Of a stretch of DNA of 64,000 nucleotides, positions 46,926-59,536 are shown in pieces. The stretch is from Acanthosoma haemorrhoidale (taxonomy: Eukaryota; Arthropoda; Insecta; Hemiptera; Acanthosomatidae), in the NCBI GenBank assembly GCA_930367205.1, contig OV884015.1, forward strand, positions 38,431,288 through 38,495,287. The letters are read 5' to 3'. Numbering within the stretch: the stretch's first letter is position 1; each line of letters begins with the position of its first letter. The position numbers and the translations under genes are program-made. Under the pieces are notes generated by a model. It was given only the letters and a program-made list of their open reading frames with translations, was not told the DNA's origin and made no database searches.

Positions 46926-48789
46926 TACATCCACTGTATTCAAACCGATTTACCTCCTTAGAATATCATTATTCCAAAATTTAAATTAAAAAAAAAAATA
47001 TGATTTCGAAAAGATTTTAGTTTCGAAATTTTTTTTGTCTACTGTACTCGACGATGACGAATATCTCTTCTATCATGAAATAGTCAAAAAAATCAATCTT
47101 ATATCGATATTTAGAATTCTTAAAATAAAAAAAATAGGATATAAATTAAGGAAAAGTATAAAGTTACTATTAAAGGGTTAAAATTTTAATTTTAATTATT
47201 CAGAAAACGCAAGTATATACCTTTTGAAGGAAATGTTCATTGACATAATATAGAGCCGGATTTCTTAATAATTCTCTTTATAAAACGGTCTTAAACTTTA
47301 GAAGAGGTGTATATCTGGGTATTATAATGATTTTCAAAAATGCGATGAGAATACCGACGATTACTGTCATAATCGGAGTGTTCCTCATAGGCGTTCCTTT
47401 ATCGAAAAAGACATTTTTCAGTATAAAGTATTTTGTGCCAAAAAGTGTTAAGATAAAATAATATTTATTTTCAGTCGAAGAGAAGAAAACAATTTTTTTG
47501 TCTTTTAGCATTGCAAGGAAAATCGTTTGTTGTGCGCTAGAACAAATTTATAATAAAAAAATGAAAATCTTTAAATTCGTATATTTAACACAAGATGGGG
47601 GTGTTTCTTTTGATATGCTTTCTTGGTATAATTTTTCTTTCGATGCTTCAAATCGTAACTTGATTTCAAATTGTTACTGATTTCAAAAAGTCTGCGCTTT
47701 TTAACAAAAGCTGTCACAAATAAATAACAATTATAAAAATAAAATAGCGTCACTATTCCACCGACTTTCCAAAAAAAAAAAAATTTAATCACTATTGACC
47801 AATAATTATATTATGAATGAAAAACTTAAAATAGAATTACCTTGTGATGAGGGCATGGATTTTTGACTTGACTAATGCGAGAACCTCGGGAGGCCCTGGC
47901 ATCTCGGAGGCTGGGGCCGGACTGGTGGTACCGCCCCTGGGACCGCCTCCCCCCCACTCCGTAAACCACCCCCACCCCCGCAAACAAGTCAGTATTTTTA
48001 GCTACTGTACAATATCAATATCCATCTTCATAGGAGATTTAAATAACCAACGCCTACCAGCCATTACGAAATCATTACCGAAGTAGGTGGAGAGGTTTCA
48101 AAAGGAACACCCACTTCAGAGAAGGGGAACTTGCTACTCCAGTGAAAGTTCAGGCAAATTTTCGGACTGTATATTCCCATCGATGGTTAAATTGCGTTAA
48201 AAGTTCCTACAAGCTGTTCTATATCGAAAGTGGAGAAAGCAAAGTCAATTAAAAACAATTGGTTGTGAAAATTCGATCCAATTTTTCAGAATATGAACCA
48301 ACACATGACAAGAGCTAACTTGTGGTCTAAGCCGGCAAGTCCAAAATGGTTTCAACAAGTTACAAAGATGGAAGATTCAAGATTATCTTGATGGCAGATG
48401 GGGAACAAAATTACTCGGACTATAAAAGTTTTTTATAAGAAAAGATCAAACTTCTCAACAAACTCGTACTGCACATAGTGGAAGACCATGAAACCTTTGT
48501 GTAAATCTGAAATTGTGGATGAAAAATTGGTGAAAAGTGGAAATTATTTTGAGGATGGTGGGTTAAACATTGGAGGTTTGGGAAGAATGCCGAAAAACAA
48601 AAAATGATGGACATAGATTAAACCCTTAGTGCTGAAATAGAACGTCAGACCTCGAGGAGCCCCCTCCTCTATCAAATTTGAAAAATATTGCTGTATACTT
48701 TTTAAGGATTTGAGAAGGCTTTGTATGGTAATTGTATCAAAAACTCACCGGGTAAAACTATCGGAGAAAGCAGTTATTGCACCAACAGT
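46926..48789. other. No supported gene
   Basis: AT-rich. A GC-rich patch at 47870-47990 has a Pro-rich chance frame. Segment 48090-48600 has scattered protein-like short frames broken by stops that I could not assign. Confidence 0.45.
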
Positions 48790-49140
48790 CAAAACTTCCC
48801 TTGTCCCAGAAACTATTAACATCTACTGAAACCAATTTGGACATATGGTGCCCAAATTTACGGATGGGCTAAGAAGTCTAACATCAAAACTAAACAGGTT
48901 TTTCAATCAAAAGCTCTAAGACTTCACACACAGGTGCGACATTATACCTACGAAATCAAAACCTTCACACTGAGCTAAACATAACTTACGTTCACGACTG
49001 CATTAACGCATTATACAGAAACTTACAAGGCAAACTGTACGGACGTCCATAACCGGTGAGACAAGGGCTGTCACCTGACTTACCTGGTGACATTCAACGA
49101 TGGCTGAGGAGAGGTTTGAATAGAGATCTTCTGAACTAAT
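48790..49140 (+). pseudogene. LINE E: decayed RT C-terminal region
   Basis: Across frames this reads like the end of a Jockey-like ORF2: TYGAQIYG.AKKSNIKT at about 48850-48890 corresponds to TYGIELWGTAKKSNIKR in the intact LINE A. It is followed by VFQSKALRL and NLHTELNITYVHDCINALYR (about 48960-49020). Several frameshifts and stops break it. It differs from families A, B and D, so is treated as a separate old family. Element ends were not located. Confidence 0.65.
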
Positions 49141-52100
49141 AACAATAAAATATCCTCAAACCTTGCTTCAACAATGTAGCGAATGTATCACTGGATGCCC
49201 TTTGCTTTTATGTCCGACATGCCATTTGATCAAATTTGCAGCACACCCGCTAGTTGTAATGCTAGTCACAGTGACTCAACAAAAACAGTTTAAAAAACGT
49301 AACCTCTGTGTATCATAAACCAAAGAGAGGGTAGAATGGAGAAATGTGATAGGCTTATAAGAAAGATATTTCATACAAGAACAGGGAAGAATCTACGACT
49401 GTCTGAAGGATTACGGCGTTGCATATATTTAGGCCATCGATCGAAGTGCATAGAGAGAGGCTAAAGAAAAATATTCTAGGTCAAGCAGGCTAACCAAAAC
49501 AAAATAAATTAAAAAGAAATAATTTTAGTTTTCAACATATTTAATGAGAGTTGATAGACTTTTTAAAAAGACATCTTTAGAAATTTAAGCTGTTGCATGA
49601 ATAATTGATGCGTAATCGTGGGCCTGGCCAATGATAAGCTAAAATATAATAGAATCGATCTCATTTTTAGGGTACCAAAACTACAAAACCCTGATGTGTT
49701 CACCTTCGTGTGTGTCTGCACATTATATTATAATGTGATAAGTCCTGTATTTATCCTTGAGGCGTGAAATTCTACGCCGTAGTTCCATTTCATATGACCC
49801 GAACACAAAAAAAAAAAAAACGGCCTATATACATTATTAAGTGCCATGTATTAATTACTTATCAATCAAAAAATATTATTTTTCTATCTTGTTGAATGAA
49901 GTGCCAAATGAAGTTCTCAACATCTTGACTAATGTAATATGGGGTGGGACTTTAGTAGACAATGATCACGAGAAGTCATTAAAACTGTCTTTGAACTTGT
50001 TTTATCAGCCATAAATAAACCCTTAACGGTGTGATAGAGCATACTTAACTTAATTTATTTTACTGCAGAGCACCCTGATTCATTATCTTTTATCCGTTAC
50101 GCCAAGATTCAGGATCCGTATTTTTTTTTGCAAAATATTGCACAAACTTATATAAATCTAATTCTATACCAAAATATAAAATTATAACCTAAATATCACA
50201 AAAGAAGAATATTAATGAAAAAAAAAAAATTCTGATCTCAGTAAATGAGTGAAATAGTTATGTCACGTTACAGTTTTATTAACAAAAAGTTTTAAAACTC
50301 TTGATACACAAATATATGCAGTAGCAAAACAAGGTAGGTTTCTAAGGATTAGCCTGCCAGATATGAGCGCAAGTAAGTTACATTTTTCAATTGTCTGATT
50401 CTAATTGCATAATTCGGCTATTTCAAGCTTAACTTGTATTGTTTTAATACAATATAGGATATATATAAAGGACATTTTCGAGATTTACTGTTGTCCACAA
50501 TTGAGGATCAACGAATGACTTTTGCACCAGTGACACAGGTAATATCAAATGCCTTCGACTGACGTCGGTGAATTACAAAACGGGTACAGCACTCTTTTGA
50601 ACAGACTAATTCATTAATTAAGGACTCTATGTTGAAGAGTGAATTTGTAAATAGTCATTCTTTGAGGAATTGGTTATTGGGACACCAATGATCATAGTTG
50701 TTGAACTTTCCTTTAAGCTAATAAATACATACAGATCAGCGGAATAATTTTTTATACCAAGTATTTGATCTCTATGGTTTGAAATGGAGGTTAAGAATAT
50801 CAGATAACATTACATAATATTTGATGGTGGTATAATGAGACATTTCTACATAATGCTCCGTTCAAATTATTTTATTGATTAACTTGATGTTTATATTATC
50901 GTATTAATTTTTTAACTCTCGTTAGCTTGTTACATTGTTCTTTTACAACCTTATTTATTCCCATTTAGGTCTATCCTGCCGGGCAATACACATAAAAACG
51001 AAATAAATCTACTTTCCATCTAGTCCCAGAACTTTCATAACCTCCAATTAATCCTATATTTATTCTTCAATGGAATGAAAGAGGGTATGACAATTAATTT
51101 ACTCTTATAGCAAATATTTACGGTGTGATTCGGAGGTCCTCTGGAAATGAACCTCCCATAATAAATCCTAAGATTTAAATTTTTTTCCGAAAAAATTCAT
51201 GCCTTGAATTGGAACGGAACTATGCCACTTCAATTTCCGTTTGGGAATGCTAAATCAATTCTGGGGTGGCTCCACGAGCTCCTGTGTCTCATGCTGGCTA
51301 GAAAACCAGCTAGACATTCTGATAAAAAAAAACTACTGGCGTCTCCGGCCTTGGTATTAATCGATGGTTTGTTTGATGATTGGAACTAATAAAGTTAATG
51401 GAATCTAAATATATATCTATTTGCTAATAGAGATATAAAGAGAGCTTACTTAATTTCCGCTTAATTTAAGATTTAATAGAGAATCTAGTTGATTTATTGA
51501 GGTACTGATGATAAATCAAATTTTAAACACACAAAAGTTTGATTCCAGAAATTATTTATTGAATAAAACAAAAGACTAGCTAAGGTTCTCTCTGTGTTCT
51601 GCATACCGTGGTTGGTGGTTGTGCTGAAGTTCGATAATACTACACAGATGTATCAGCATAAATTATATTAATTAAACCATTTCGATCACATATCAACTTA
51701 ATTAAAACTAAAATATTGATAAAAACTGCCCATTGAAATTGACTTGATAGACATGAAATAAGTTCTATTGATTGGCTCCAAAAACCCTTATTTTTTTTTT
51801 TCATTTTCTTTGAAATGATTTTTGCGTTAACATTTCTAATGTGCTCCACCATGAGGACTCAATATTTTAAAAGCTTCTGAGCTGACTTGAGAAATGTTAA
51901 ATCTCCTTGGAGGTCAAAAGAGTACTTTTTCAAATCTTCCTTTTGTTACATCCCTTCAATCGTAACCCATTAAATTTCAGACTATTTGAATCACTCTTAT
52001 GAACCCCTAACACACCTAAACCGAAAGTCAATTGCCCCCTCCAGTATGAAAGAAGGGGCTCTTCCTTCAGGCTTGGCAACTTAACATTCGGCATGATTAG

Positions 52101-52689
52101 TTATAAGACCTAAGAACATATCCCAGAATGATAACACAAACTGGCAAGCTACCAGCTGCTAACTTAATTGCTTTTCCGGAAATTAAAGGAGATTTGAAAC
52201 CAATTTAGGGTACATACGAACTCCCGGGATAAACTGTAAGAGGATTGCAACGGGCACTCATAGTTTGTGCATTGAATGAAGTTTCCAATTTCGTTTCTAG
52301 AATAGGAGTACTAGAAGTTTTATTACCAACAATTACTTGATTTTTATAAAATATTAAATTTTTAAAAACCAGTATCTAATTGCTCACTGCAAAGCGATAT
52401 GAGAAATTATCCACTTTCAAACTAGAGAAATCGGGGTTTTTCCCTTCTACGTGCAAGCATATACGAGGTATGTGTATAAAATAACGATACTGTGATATCA
52501 TTTAGTAAAACAAAAGCTGTCAGAACTGGTTATAACTGCAACGAACCAACCTTGACCATTTCTGAATGACTACCCTATGATGATGGCCGTGAGTCACCGT
52601 TTAGTAGTAGGCAGGGTTTTCTGCAGAGTGCCAAAAACATTCAATTTTAAACCGTAGCTAACAATGTGCAAAACCCCAACAGAATGTTT
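49141..52689. other. No recognisable gene or repeat
   Basis: AT-rich. The frame at 51204-51389 has no recognisable domain. Confidence 0.5.
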
Positions 52690-53230
52690 TCAAGTGATTA
52701 TAAATCCATATCCTGGCTCTTCACGGGTGTTTAAATGGATCAAAATTGATAAATTATCAAAGATGGACGCCCTGAATGACCTTGCACTTCAAGAACTGAA
52801 AAAAATGTAGAATAAATCTGTCAGTTTTGTTTGAAAATGCCGGCGAATTCATCAAACGAAAGGCGAAAGGCGATTCATGAACATTGGCAAAGAGACTGAA
52901 TTCCAAATTTTACTTTAGGCTATTAACAAAAGTTGGTGAAAAGATGAACTCAAGGATTTTCACAACGAAAACTAGAGCAATAGAAAGTCGCAAGGAATGA
53001 TGAGACCTTATGGATTTTTTCAGTACGATCCGGAAACCAAATGACAGTCAATGAACTGATAAACACTGTCATTACCGAGATTAAAATAATCTAGTTAAGG
53101 AAATTCAAAATGAATAGCAGCATATATTCTTTTGTTCCTCTACGTTCTACCAAAGCGATCGTAAAACTGATTCAATCGATCTGAAATTTCAAAGGCATTT
53201 TACACCAAAAAAGGTGAAAATTCATTCAAG
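52690..53230 (+). pseudogene. Decayed mariner-family transposase
   Basis: Fragments in several frames follow the mariner order: SSRVFKWIK-like sequence near 52720-52745, a GRPELND-like linker near 52760-52780, and RRIHEHW-like sequence near 52860-52885. The hallmark DET..IF.QYDPETK lies at about 52999-53027, around the first catalytic Asp. It is followed by QSMN and further broken sequence. A stop directly follows PETK, and at least one frameshift splits DET from QYDPETK. Terminal inverted repeats were not identified. It is non-functional. Confidence 0.65.
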
Positions 53231-56200
53231 CAAAAATCCTGAACCGTTTTACTAACTTTTAACTTTTGTGAAGTCTCAGATGACTACTTAAGATTTAAAG
53301 TTTTGAAATTTTCTTAATGGTTAAGGAAATAGGTGGTAACTGATTAAATATATATATAAATATATAAGGTGGTAATGTTTAAGTAATGGCAAATGTATAA
53401 CATCTAATATAACAATTCTAATTAATTTTTCTATTCATTTTTGAATTTATTCGCACTTGTAACCACCATGGTCCTTGCAATAATTCCTATAGTTTCTCAG
53501 TAGTGGTTGTCAACCACCTCCAGTCATCTTATGTTGTTTGCTCATCGTACTCATTACTGCTCTTAGTTATTTATCAGGTAATCTTATCATTGTAATGCTA
53601 TATATTTTTTTCTTTTTTTGTCAGCTAGAAATAATGATTTGTTCCTTCTTGCCAGTATTAAGAGTCTCTGCTCCAGAATAAAGTTTTTTTTTTTTCAATT
53701 CAACAAATAAACTTCCTAGATCCTATAGTTACCAATCGTGTTATACACGAGCCATACTAATAAGTTATATACTAATTTAAAACCCGTTTTAATAGGTTTT
53801 GTTATTTTATAAATCTTATTGGAATAGTTCTTATTTGTTTAAATACCCGAGATGGTTTAGTTGATTAAGGGAACGTCCACTTTACATATTTCAGCTCTGA
53901 TTTTCTCAATTATGAGCTAACAAATATAACCCCACGTACATCCCAATAAAATTGAGTTTAGAAAGTCAACAATTTGAATTTCAACAATTATATCATGTCA
54001 ACATTGAACAATTATCTGGTCCGATATAATATTCTTTTGAAATTGTTTTAATCAGTAGTTTAGCTATTAAAGATTTTTTTAAAAAGGGCTTTATTAGCCA
54101 AGGTGTTTTTAACAAATCTCACGAAGTAGGTGAAAAATACCAAGTTGTGTTTTCACAATAATGTGATTATATTTGATATTGACTAAGAGTCAAGGGCTAC
54201 TCCCTGATTTTTTACACACGCTTTGTACTCTTAAAAATACAATTTGGCCCATAACTGATATGGCAAAATGATAGTTGGGTTAAATGAAAACTTTGTTTGA
54301 TGTATTGTGGAAAAAAATTGGTTAGACAACTGCTGCTCTGATTAACTCGTGTTCACACACAGTTAACGTTTAATGGTTCAATCTTGTTCAACGTAATGTT
54401 GGACTGTTGTGATTAAAATATAATATTTGTATGTTGTGAATTTTGTGATGATGGTTTTAAAGTCACAGAAATGACTGCGGTTGTAGTCAGTCCACTGGTA
54501 GCAGTAGCCCAGTCTGTAGCGTGGGGAGTTAATTAAGTTTGGTCGTGTTGGCTGCTGTCGGTTCACCAAAGGCCGGTGGTCGGAATCTGTGTTCGGCAAA
54601 CCCGTGTTTATTGCTTCATCGGTTCAAGTTAGGCTTGTGGTGAAATTATGGGACGGGGGTAGGGTGAATAAAAAGATAGTTATGACGTTAACAGTCTTAC
54701 TGACCAACCCGAAACGAAAGGTTGTGCATTCAAACAAGTACAGGGCAAGCGCCTTTCACCTTTCTCTCCAACGATAAATATTGAAAATACTAACTAAAAT
54801 ACAGTCAGTATCAAAGGCCTTCTAATATCGTAGATATTACAACTCTAGATATAAATATATAGATCGATATCTGTGGTATCGTTTGATTAGTAACTATTTA
54901 AAAAAACAGATAAGCTAATATCCCTATATTACATTTTTCAATCAGAGGTTATTATGGCTACAATAATACAAAAATTTAATAGCTAAACATCAAAATAAAA
55001 AGATCTTTGATAAAATAAAAATAAAATCAAGTGATATGCGACAAGCAAATAAGGGTTTCATTTCATTTAAATAAATCTTTGTAAATACATAGCACTGATA
55101 TACCAAGACGCATTATTAGGCAGAATATTAGGATCTTTACTATTTTTAGTACATTTTACGAAATATTCAATATGAACGACAACTTTTGATTTTTTAATTA
55201 CTAAGTGGAGACCCTATTGCCTCGATAGAACTGGCGCTCCAGAGCAAATTTTGTATGTGCATATTGTACGAATACTGGCATGAGTGTGAACAGTACTTAC
55301 CGATTGAATGGAATTGTCTAAAAGATATGAATGACCCATTAAAGAACAATTATTAATTGAGCAAATTGTGATTTTACAAATTAAGAACGTTATAAAAAAA
55401 TGACTTTAAATGAAACAAACATTACTTTCTATGCTATTACATGGTGTAACTTGTATTTTTAGCATCAATGAAAAATATAGTGCTACCAAGTCAAACTCGT
55501 GTTGCGTTAAAGTTGTGAAAACGATTTAAATAACAAGTTTAATGAAATTTTTAAATATGGTACAGACTGTTAACTTTTTATCTTGATAAATACATTAGAA
55601 AGCTATTTACTGTTATTTTTCAATAATTATTTAATAACACCTGCTCATGATTCATGTTGTTCCAACATCAAATGAGAACCCTATGTACAATTGTCTCTAG
55701 TTTTTAGCCAGTGTACTCACAAAACCAACAGCAAAACACGGAACCCTCAAACGATGAGTCAATTTATTTTAAATTAATTTTAGTAGGGAGTTTATCAACT
55801 CAAATTCAATAAATCTCTCACGTGGCTAACCAACAGGTGGAACTGGAGAAAGAAAGAAACTATTGGTCGGTGCGTAATATTGAACACAGGATAAGGGTTG
55901 TTAAAGAAACAGTACACCTTCATTGGATGTCATTTTAATAACGTAAAATATTAGAAATTATTAAATTTGATGGAAATATCGAACAAAGTGATTTTTGACT
56001 TGTCCTTAAGCACAATGTCTACGACAACCTTACTACCCCATAACTGTCAACTGTAATAGCTGACAAACAACCCCATTCTCTCTCTTTCTCTCGCAGATAT
56101 TAGATAAGGGTGAAAGAGGGGCTGGATGTTTACTGCTGTCGAGATCGATATCAAGCATTTTTTCGAAACGTATTCTAGAGATTATTTTTGAAAAATAATC

Positions 56201-56892
56201 AAAAAAAATTAATAATATTTAAACACCCTATTTTCTAACTGTAATGAAAATTGACCCCGTGCCGAAAAAAAATTACTTACCTACTTTTTGAACAAGAGCT
56301 CAACGTATGCCAAATACTGAATATTATTACATATTAAAGTAATTTAACGGCACTTTTTCCATAGCGACTTTGAAAAATTACCTGAATGGTGTTACGGGGC
56401 CATTTTAACCTTAAATTATTCTAAAGGTCCTATTTACCTGAGAGCAACTTGACCTGAGACCTATCCTTTCAGTTGTATTTTTGTTTGGCAGGGTTATCTA
56501 GCAATACAACAAAGTAACACGCTATATCGCTCAGGACATCTTATATTTCAGTGTTTTTAGAGTAGTTTCCAGACATCAGACACGTCAAATCCTCATTTAA
56601 TACTCATCTCCTTGCTTCCTAAATATCCTTCTATCCAATGATTACCATAGATAGGTGCTTATGTTGTACTTCAGACCCGAGGTAAGCTAATTAATTTTGC
56701 ATTGTTTAACTTTTTTACTATTGCATCGTTTAATTTCCTGTTGCAAAATTACTCGTCAACTAGTGCGTAAACAAGTATTTTAACACCGTAACTTGGAAAT
56801 CAATTAAATTTTACGATTTCACTTTAAACAATAAATTTTATTTATGAACTCCTGTGGAGGTAGTTTGTCCTTTATACAAATTCTTAACCCTA
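53231..56892. other. No recognisable gene; one short dispersed repeat
   Basis: AT-rich sequence. Positions 56592-56650 resemble 38021-38074. No coding region is supported. Confidence 0.5.
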
Positions 56893-56894
56893 TA

Positions 56895-56975
56895 CACAGG
56901 TGGTTTGAAAAGTTTCCGATGATAATAAAATAAATAAAAGCTTTGTTAGGTCGGAAACTTTTCAGACCACCCACG
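56895..56975. mobile_element. 81-bp mariner-type MITE
   Basis: The ends are nearly perfect inverted repeats. Left CACAGGTGGTTTGAAAAGTT and on to TCCGA; right, in reverse complement, CGTGGGTGGTCTGAAAAGTT and on to TCCGA. TA dinucleotides flank both ends (56893-56894, 56976-56977), as expected of Tc1/mariner insertion. The GGTCTGAAAAGTTTCCGA-type end is familiar from insect mariners. Only about 30 bp lie between the repeats, so it is non-autonomous. Confidence 0.82.
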
Positions 56976-56977
56976 TA

Positions 56978-58739
56978 AGTAGTAAAGTTTGTTCGAGTAT
57001 TCCTTAAACCCCAGATTAGACACTAAGCTATAAAAAGCATTGACCCAAGTCGGTTTCGGAGGCAGATCAAGCAGTCCTGTGTAGATTTTAAATCCCTTGG
57101 GGCCAGGTGGTCTAACTCATCATAACCCACCAATGTGCAATGAAATCAGAATGATTATAAAGGATGTCTTATTAACATAGCTTATTTACAGAAAGTGCAG
57201 AGCTCAATTAAAAAATATCACTAATCCTGTGGGATATGCCATTTGAGTTTAAATGCTGTAATTTCAAGTCAGATTAGCCATTGCGATGACCATAAGCAAA
57301 GCACAAGTGCTAGTAAGCATTCAACCGCTGGTGTGAACTTGGAATATCCATGCTGTCCCGTTTTTATTGAGGCGTTCTCTAGAGTCGGAATAACGAAAAT
57401 TTATTGATATACTCGCCACAAGCTTGAAGATAGTTGTTGCATCAAAGGCCAGGCGACCCAAACCAATCCACAGTAATAACTTTGAATGAACATACGGTAG
57501 CGGACACTTGGCAGCTGTGATGATGATCAACAAATAATACCGCAGTTTTATAGTTACTAAATATACTGTTTACTGTTAATTACTGTTAAAAACACTGTTT
57601 TTTTGTTATTATAAATGTCTTTATTTTTTATCTTTGAAAGGAATTTCAGTAATCTCTCCACCGGTGTAACGCCAATTAGTAGAACACTCAATTAATATTT
57701 GATATAAGAAGAATAACAATTGTGTGTGCGTAATTTTCTTTTTTTTTTATATGAGTCTTACGTTTACTAGTTACTGTGCATAACCGAAACATGTTTTCAG
57801 AGAGCTGATATTCTCCCTCAGATATGTGATATCCCTTGAATGGAAAGAGAACGACCAATAGGCACTACAGGCGGCGCACTGTCCCGGTATGAGCTTGGAT
57901 TCCAGAGGACAGCTGTCCTGGAATCTTCCAACATTCCAGTGCCTCCAGCATTCCTAAACCTTATTCCCTTCTAGGAGCAAGGTTACCACCGGCCATACAT
58001 TTTTGTTTATGATACTGGATGTACTTAAAGCAGGTGTATTTATCATGGAAACAACCCTGAAAATAATACATGGACAACTAAAATGTTGTTTTAATTGAAT
58101 GCCTAATTCTTTCTAATAATATATATATATAAAAGAAGGACTACTTCCTACTTCTCACAAACTAAATATAGTAATTTATCATAACCACAAATTAGTATTT
58201 ATTTATCATATTAAGTATAGCATAAGTATTATATAAGTACATTATATAATATAATATATAATAAATAGATATTATATAAAAAATATTTATCTTATTCTCG
58301 ATAATCAGGTAAAGGATTTGATCATCTCGAACCCATGAAGTTATATCAAATTATACTTTTCTAAAGAATACTCAAGTATTTTTCTACTATCTTAAGTGGA
58401 GTATACATCCCACGTAACGTACCTTATTAAATTAAAATGGTGATGAAATGGAATGGGATTTATTTATATAAAATAGAAATTTATGTATTCTGTTTTAAAA
58501 TACTAAGGTTTAAAAATGTTTCACTGTAAAATGATTAAACTATTTTTATAAAACTGATTAACCTAGATATATGAATGCTCACAAAGATCACTATTACAAG
58601 ATTACTAGCTACCGGTAAAACTTAAATGTTACTATTGTACATCGATGGCTTTTAAAGAGGAGTCTAGTCCAAGCCCCAGTTAAAAGCTCCAGTGGCGACC
58701 CAATTCGCGTGAAGCGCCTTCCAGAATGGCTGCTAAGGA
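56978..58739. other. No recognisable gene or repeat
   Basis: AT-rich; a simple AT-rich palindromic stretch at about 58215-58290. Confidence 0.5.
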
Positions 58740-58749
58740 AGTGCGTTCG
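58740..58749. repeat. Target duplication (left) of LINE B copy 3
   Basis: AGTGCGTTCG, matching AGTGCCTTCG at 59527-59536 with one mismatch. Confidence 0.6.
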
Positions 58750-59526
58750 TTTTTTTGTTTCAAATCCCTTTATTTATTAATATAACATTTTTTAAATCAG
58801 ATTCCACAATACGAAATCATTACGTAAATGAACATTGTGCTTATTACATGTACTGTAGCATAGTTAAATTGTATAAATTGTGTGAGATTAAAAATAATTG
58901 AGCTAAGGTAAGCAGATGTACAAGGCAGAACAACAGAGAAAGTGATACGGCTCACTGTACGTGTGTGGGATGCTAATACTATCCTATATCTAAATTAACT
59001 AACCTAACGTAGGATTCCCGGACAGCCTGTTGCCATTGATGCGGGAATGGGGGTGGGGTCATAGTATTAAACACAGATTTTCGGAAGTGTTGCAACGAGT
59101 AAAACTTGATGTGTCTCCGGTGGATGATACCGTTTTAAAATTGTTGGAAACTTATGGCTAATTACTTGTATCGTTAGTCTAGGGAGTATATAACAGAGTA
59201 CCGTGCAGCAGAGCTGGCAGGAGGACACATTTGTATATCATCAGTTTGAGATGAAGTGACAAGTTAGGGAAAGTCAATAAGTGGTAAAGCAGGAAGACTT
59301 TAATTTGCGACTTGCGTCGTTTCTATCTTGTTACTAAAATGGGTAGAGAAATGAAGATTCCTATCCATTTGTACATGGAGAAAGCCGAAGAGTTCTCTTG
59401 CCCTCCTATGTACATGCTTTTGGTAATGCTGTGGGAAGAGAACGCAATTGGTCTCTCCTTCGGACACACTAATGTTTAACCTACCCAGTTTGCCACCGAT
59501 TAGGTCAAAAACTGACACGGTGTGTG
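58750..59526 (-). mobile_element. LINE B copy 3, 5'-truncated
   Basis: The poly(A) tail is the T-run at 58750-58757. The 3' UTR (58758 to about 59000) matches 2230-2371 in reverse, and the coding remnant matches the RT downstream region of copy 1. The frame at 59300-59518 includes MDRNLHFSTHFSNKIE, against MDRQLHFSTQFRNKIE in copy 1. A 10-bp imperfect direct repeat flanks the element. The RT catalytic motifs lie upstream of the truncation and are missing. Confidence 0.82.
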
Positions 59527-59536
59527 AGTGCCTTCG

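Noticed and set aside
53845..53885. Box A-like GATGGTTTAGTTGATTAAGG as tRNA or SINE
   Set aside because: No box B at a suitable distance and no fold.
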